Shown: positions 61,391 through 64,000 of the stretch, one piece after another
How positions within the stretch are numbered: position 1 is the first letter of the stretch
Layout of the letters: each line of letters starts with the position of its first letter
From: Autumnicola sp041679265
GTDB lineage: Bacteria > Bacteroidota > Bacteroidia > Flavobacteriales > Flavobacteriaceae
Assembly: GCF_041679265.1 (NCBI RefSeq)
Contig: NZ_JBGFSM010000014.1
Span: forward strand, 1-64,000
DNA length: 64,000 nucleotides
Direction: 5' to 3'
Program-made: the position numbers and the translations under genes
Notes under the pieces: model-generated
The model's database searches: none
Seen by the model: only the letters and a program-made list of their open reading frames with translations
What the model was told of the DNA's origin: nothing

Positions 61391-62917
61391 ATGGCCATAA
61401 TGGGTTCTATAATAAAAAGCCTTATCGATCTCAGGGATAACCTTGTTTCTGAGCCTGATGCTCAAAAAGCACAGCGGGAAGAGCTTACTAAATTGCTGAA
61501 AAAAGCAAAAGATACTGCCTTTGGAAAATACTATGATTTTTCCGGTATCCTGAAGGCCGAAAATATAGAGCAGACTTTTGCTGAAAAAGTTCCTTATTTT
61601 GATTATAACAAACTTAACGGCGAATGGTGGAGCAGGTTGCATGAAGGCCAGGAAGATGTTACCTGGCCGGGAAAGCCTCCTTATTTTGCCTTAAGTTCTG
61701 GGACTACCGGAAAATCCAGTAAAAGAATTCCCGTAACCCAGGATATGGTGGAGGCTATTCGCAATGCAGGGATAAAACAGGTGAGTGCACTTAGCAATTA
61801 CGACCTGCCGCCAGATTTTTTTGAGCGGGAAATTATGATGCTGGGAAGTTCTACAGACCTTCACAAGGAAGGAGATCATGAAGAAGGCGAAATTAGTGGT
61901 ATTAGTGCCAGTAATATCCCATTCTGGTTCCGTGGCTATTACAAACCCGGGGAAGATATTGCGAGCATAGATGAGTGGGATGAGCGGGTACAAAAGATCG
62001 CAGAAACAGCTAAAGACTGGGATATAGGGGCGATAAGCGGGATTCCCTCATGGACAGAACTCATGTTAAAAAAGATTATTGAATACCACAATCTTGAAAC
62101 CATTCATGACATCTGGCCAAATTTTAAAGTGTATGCATCGGGTGGGGTTGCTTTTGAACCCTATGAGAAAAGTTTTAATGCCCTGCTGGAACACCCGGTG
62201 AAGGTTATTGATACCTATCTAGCTTCCGAAGGCTTTTTAGCACTTCAGGACCGTCCCGATACCCAATCCATGAAACTAATTTTGGATAATGGAATTTATT
62301 TTGAATTTGTTCCTTTTAAGCCTGAATATATAAATGAAGACGGTTCTATTAAAGATGAGGCTCCCGTTGTTCCCCTTTCTGAAGTTAAAGAGGAGGAAGA
62401 TTACGTGTTGCTTATAAGCACTGTTGCGGGGGCGTGGAGATATGTTATTGGGGACACGGTGAAGTTTACCGATGTGGAGAAACATGAAATCCGGATTACC
62501 GGAAGGACAAAATTCTTCCTGAACGTGGTGGGTTCTCAGCTTTCGGTAAATAAAATGAATGATGCCGTGAAAGAGCTGGAGGAGAAATTCGATATTAAAA
62601 TTCCTGAGTTTACACTTGCCGCAGTGCGTATTGACGGGGAATTTTACCATTCCTGGTATTTGGGAACCGATGCTGATATTGAAGATGAAAAACTGGCTGA
62701 AGCCCTGGACGAAGTGTTGAAAGATGCTAATAAAAACTACAAGGTCGCGCGTTCCAAAGCACTTAAAGGGGTAAAGGTAACCAAGGTGCCGCCGGAATTA
62801 TTTCCCGAATGGAGTGGTGCCAATAAAAAGAAAGGCGGCCAGGTAAAAATGGAGAAAGTGATGAATGAAGAAAAATTTGCCGAGTGGGAAAAATTTGTAA
62901 AAAAGCAACTTGGCTAG
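61391..62917 (+). CDS. GH3-family (acyl-adenylate-forming) enzyme
   Basis: A 508-residue protein of the GH3 auxin-responsive-type superfamily, an ANL-like enzyme that adenylates a carboxylic acid. The ATP-binding P-loop-like motif is LSSGTTGKSSKRIPVT (about 101-116). YASGGVAFEPYEKSF, DTYLASEGFLALQ (near 275), WRYVIGDTVKF and ITGRTKFFLNVVGSQLS (near 380) match the family. In plants GH3 conjugates hormones to amino acids; in Bacteroidota the family is widespread but its substrate is unknown. It has no adenylation partner nearby. It stands alone between two minus-strand operons. Confidence 0.88.
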   Translation: MAIMGSIIKSLIDLRDNLVSEPDAQKAQREELTKLLKKAKDTAFGKYYDFSGILKAENIEQTFAEKVPYFDYNKLNGEWWSRLHEGQEDVTWPGKPPYFALSSGTTGKSSKRIPVTQDMVEAIRNAGIKQVSALSNYDLPPDFFEREIMMLGSSTDLHKEGDHEEGEISGISASNIPFWFRGYYKPGEDIASIDEWDERVQKIAETAKDWDIGAISGIPSWTELMLKKIIEYHNLETIHDIWPNFKVYASGGVAFEPYEKSFNALLEHPVKVIDTYLASEGFLALQDRPDTQSMKLILDNGIYFEFVPFKPEYINEDGSIKDEAPVVPLSEVKEEEDYVLLISTVAGAWRYVIGDTVKFTDVEKHEIRITGRTKFFLNVVGSQLSVNKMNDAVKELEEKFDIKIPEFTLAAVRIDGEFYHSWYLGTDADIEDEKLAEALDEVLKDANKNYKVARSKALKGVKVTKVPPELFPEWSGANKKKGGQVKMEKVMNEEKFAEWEKFVKKQLG

Positions 62918-62919
62918 AA

Positions 62920-63564
62920 CTACTTTAATTCCTCAACCAGTTCTATAATTTCTTCTTGAGAAAGATACAGAGATTTGATACGATTCTTGTATTTTTCTGA
63001 AAGGTCCGACTGGTTGAGGATAAAATCTTTGGTGGCAATGATATATTCCCCAAGGCCATGGTTAACGGCGTAGGTATCAGCCATTCTTTCAGCTTCTTTT
63101 AAATACTTCTTGGAGGTAATATATTTAATGCCAAACCAGAACATGCCAAGAGCACTTCGATCTTTATAATCCATGATATGGCCCAGCTCGTGGCCAATCC
63201 ATCCAATGAGCACATCAGAAGGAACATTGGTAAGATCAAATTCTTCCCCTTCAATATTAAAGCGTTCGCTCATATTTACATAATAGGAGCGTTTGCCCTT
63301 TGCTTTTAAAAAATCTCCCACCTTGGGCTGGGCCTGCATAAAAGACTTCTTTATATTCTTTTTAAAACGAAATTCTATGGGAGTGTCCTTTAATTCCGGG
63401 TAGTGGGAAAGGGCCACATAGGCCTCTCTCCATATAGCGTCCGGAACAATTTTATTATTAAATTCTAGACTGTCTTTTTGGTTCATAGGTTGAGAAAATA
63501 CTTGGGTAGATATTAGAAAGAGTAAGGCTATTATTGAAAAGTATGGATTTCGGGCAACGTTCAA
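62920..63564 (-). CDS. Secreted gluzincin-like zinc metallopeptidase
   Basis: A 214-residue exported protein with a signal peptide (about 1-25). The zinc motif IGHELGHIMD gives His125, Glu126 and His129, and the EAERMAD segment (157-163) supplies a third acidic ligand, the arrangement of gluzincins. The family is not recognised beyond this; substrates unknown. The stop is 2 bases from the convergent GH3 stop. Confidence 0.7.
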   Translation of the reverse strand: MNVARNPYFSIIALLFLISTQVFSQPMNQKDSLEFNNKIVPDAIWREAYVALSHYPELKDTPIEFRFKKNIKKSFMQAQPKVGDFLKAKGKRSYYVNMSERFNIEGEEFDLTNVPSDVLIGWIGHELGHIMDYKDRSALGMFWFGIKYITSKKYLKEAERMADTYAVNHGLGEYIIATKDFILNQSDLSEKYKNRIKSLYLSQEEIIELVEELK

Positions 63565-63701
63565 TTCTTATAATTTAAAAAATTAATGATTTGTGTTCCT
63601 TATAAAGTTAAGGATAATGCCAGCATTGGGGAAAAGAGCAGAGTTAAAATGAATATAAAAAAAGAGGCAGATTTGGAGTTATAGCCTTGAAATCTGGACA
63701 T

Positions 63702-63729
63702 AAAAAAAGCCTTACAAAACAGTAAGGCT
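63702..63729 (-). terminator. Terminator after the cold-shock gene
   Basis: Perfect 8-base stem AGCCTTAC (63708-63715) and GTAAGGCT (63722-63729) with a 6-base loop. On the minus strand it is followed by T residues (A-run at 63702-63708), 25 bases after the csp stop. Confidence 0.85.
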
Positions 63730-63753
63730 GAAAAATATAAAATAAATTAGGTA

Positions 63754-63945
63754 TTATGCCTGTTTGACATTTACCGCATTCAATCCTTTTCTTCCTTCTT
63801 CCAAATCAAAAACTACTTCGTCATTTTCCCTGATTTCGTCAATCAAGCCATTAGCATGTACAAAGTATTCTTTGTTTGTTCCTTCTTCTTTAATAAATCC
63901 AAATCCTTTTGTGTCGTTAAAGAATTTGACAGTTCCTTTATTCAT
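63754..63945 (-). CDS. Cold-shock protein (CspA family)
   Basis: A 63-residue single-domain RNA chaperone. RNP1-like KGFGFI and RNP2-like YFVHAN are both present (NKGTVKFFNDTKGFGFI, then EYFVHANGLID). I chose ATG 63945, since a TACCTTTG promoter box lies upstream at 63967-63974 and overlaps the alternative start at 63969. Such proteins melt RNA hairpins and are induced by cold or stress; this short form fits. Confidence 0.95.
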   Translation of the reverse strand: MNKGTVKFFNDTKGFGFIKEEGTNKEYFVHANGLIDEIRENDEVVFDLEEGRKGLNAVNVKQA

Positions 63946-63966
63946 TATATAAAAATTAAATTCGGC

Positions 63967-63974
63967 CAAAGGTA
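63967..63974 (-). promoter_or_regulatory. TAnnTTTG -7 promoter element of the csp gene
   Basis: The minus strand reads TACCTTTG, an exact match to the -7 consensus. It lies 21 bases before the ATG at 63945. The -33 element would lie near the window edge and is not clear. Confidence 0.5.
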
Positions 63975-64000
63975 GTTATAAAATAAAGATAATGAGTTAT

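Noticed and set aside
1..64000. tRNA, rRNA, tmRNA, CRISPR array or prophage genes
   Set aside because: I looked for cloverleaf arms, repeat-spacer patterns, integrases and phage structural genes and found none; a covariance-model scan could still pick up a small RNA gene I missed.

Overview
The window reads as ordinary chromosome of a Flavobacteriaceae-type Bacteroidota, probably a marine or halotolerant relative of Gramella, Salegentibacter or Zunongwangia; the genus is a guess. The lineage rests on several signals: promoter elements of the TAnnTTTG type, few Shine-Dalgarno sequences, the small DUF4295 gene after rpmB-rpmG, bacillithiol synthesis (BshC), SusC/FecA-type receptor architecture, DhnA-type class I aldolase, a large YidC with a long periplasmic domain, and AT-rich intergenic DNA. 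No rRNA, tRNA, CRISPR array, prophage or complete insertion sequence was recognised.

Region by region. 1-5.5 kb: a C-terminally truncated moeA abutting what may be the tail of another gene, an alginate-export-type porin, a TrkA-C membrane protein, a patatin-like phospholipase, a gene-poor stretch with decayed coding sequence and a lipoprotein. 5.5-10.3 kb: a four-gene tripartite efflux operon (TetR, TolC, HlyD/EmrA, EmrB-type MFS) with two tandem palindromes as likely operator. 10.4-19.2 kb: fatty acid hydroxylase, thioredoxin-fold lipoprotein without active-site cysteines, ABC-F ATPase, TonB-type outer-membrane barrel protein, CoA-binding protein and Na+/solute symporter. 19.4-33 kb: information-processing and central genes on the + strand (recR, an E2 acyltransferase, fasciclin lipoprotein, the exonuclease-to-cinA operon, rpmB-rpmG-DUF4295, ftsY, rimO), interrupted by an amidase, a small membrane protein and an e(P4)-type phosphatase. 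33-42.8 kb: minus-strand metabolic and secreted-hydrolase genes (fbaB, erythromycin-esterase-like protein, TVP38, tandem M16 and M14 peptidases, an alpha/beta hydrolase). 43-46.4 kb: bshC with a PLP decarboxylase, then a mosaic repeat. 46.4-58.9 kb: SIMPL protein, guaA, a LysM/binding-protein fusion, OsmC, a DUF922 protease, a flavin oxidoreductase with mnmA, small secreted proteins, yidC and pyrG. 59-64 kb: an AhpD-like / kinase-like / response regulator / DUF3820 operon, a GH3 enzyme, a secreted zinc peptidase and a cold-shock gene.

Most genes are housekeeping or envelope functions, and no complete undescribed defence or biosynthetic system is evident. The best candidates for something new are the 59.0-61.1 kb signalling operon, whose sensor has a His box but no ATPase domain; the hairpin-rich mosaic repeat at 46.0-46.4 kb; the broken moeA end; and the ABC-F protein with one degenerate composite ATP site. 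Several promoter-like elements lie 3-4 nt before start codons, which suggests leaderless mRNAs. All assignments come from reading the sequence and family knowledge; no database search was run.
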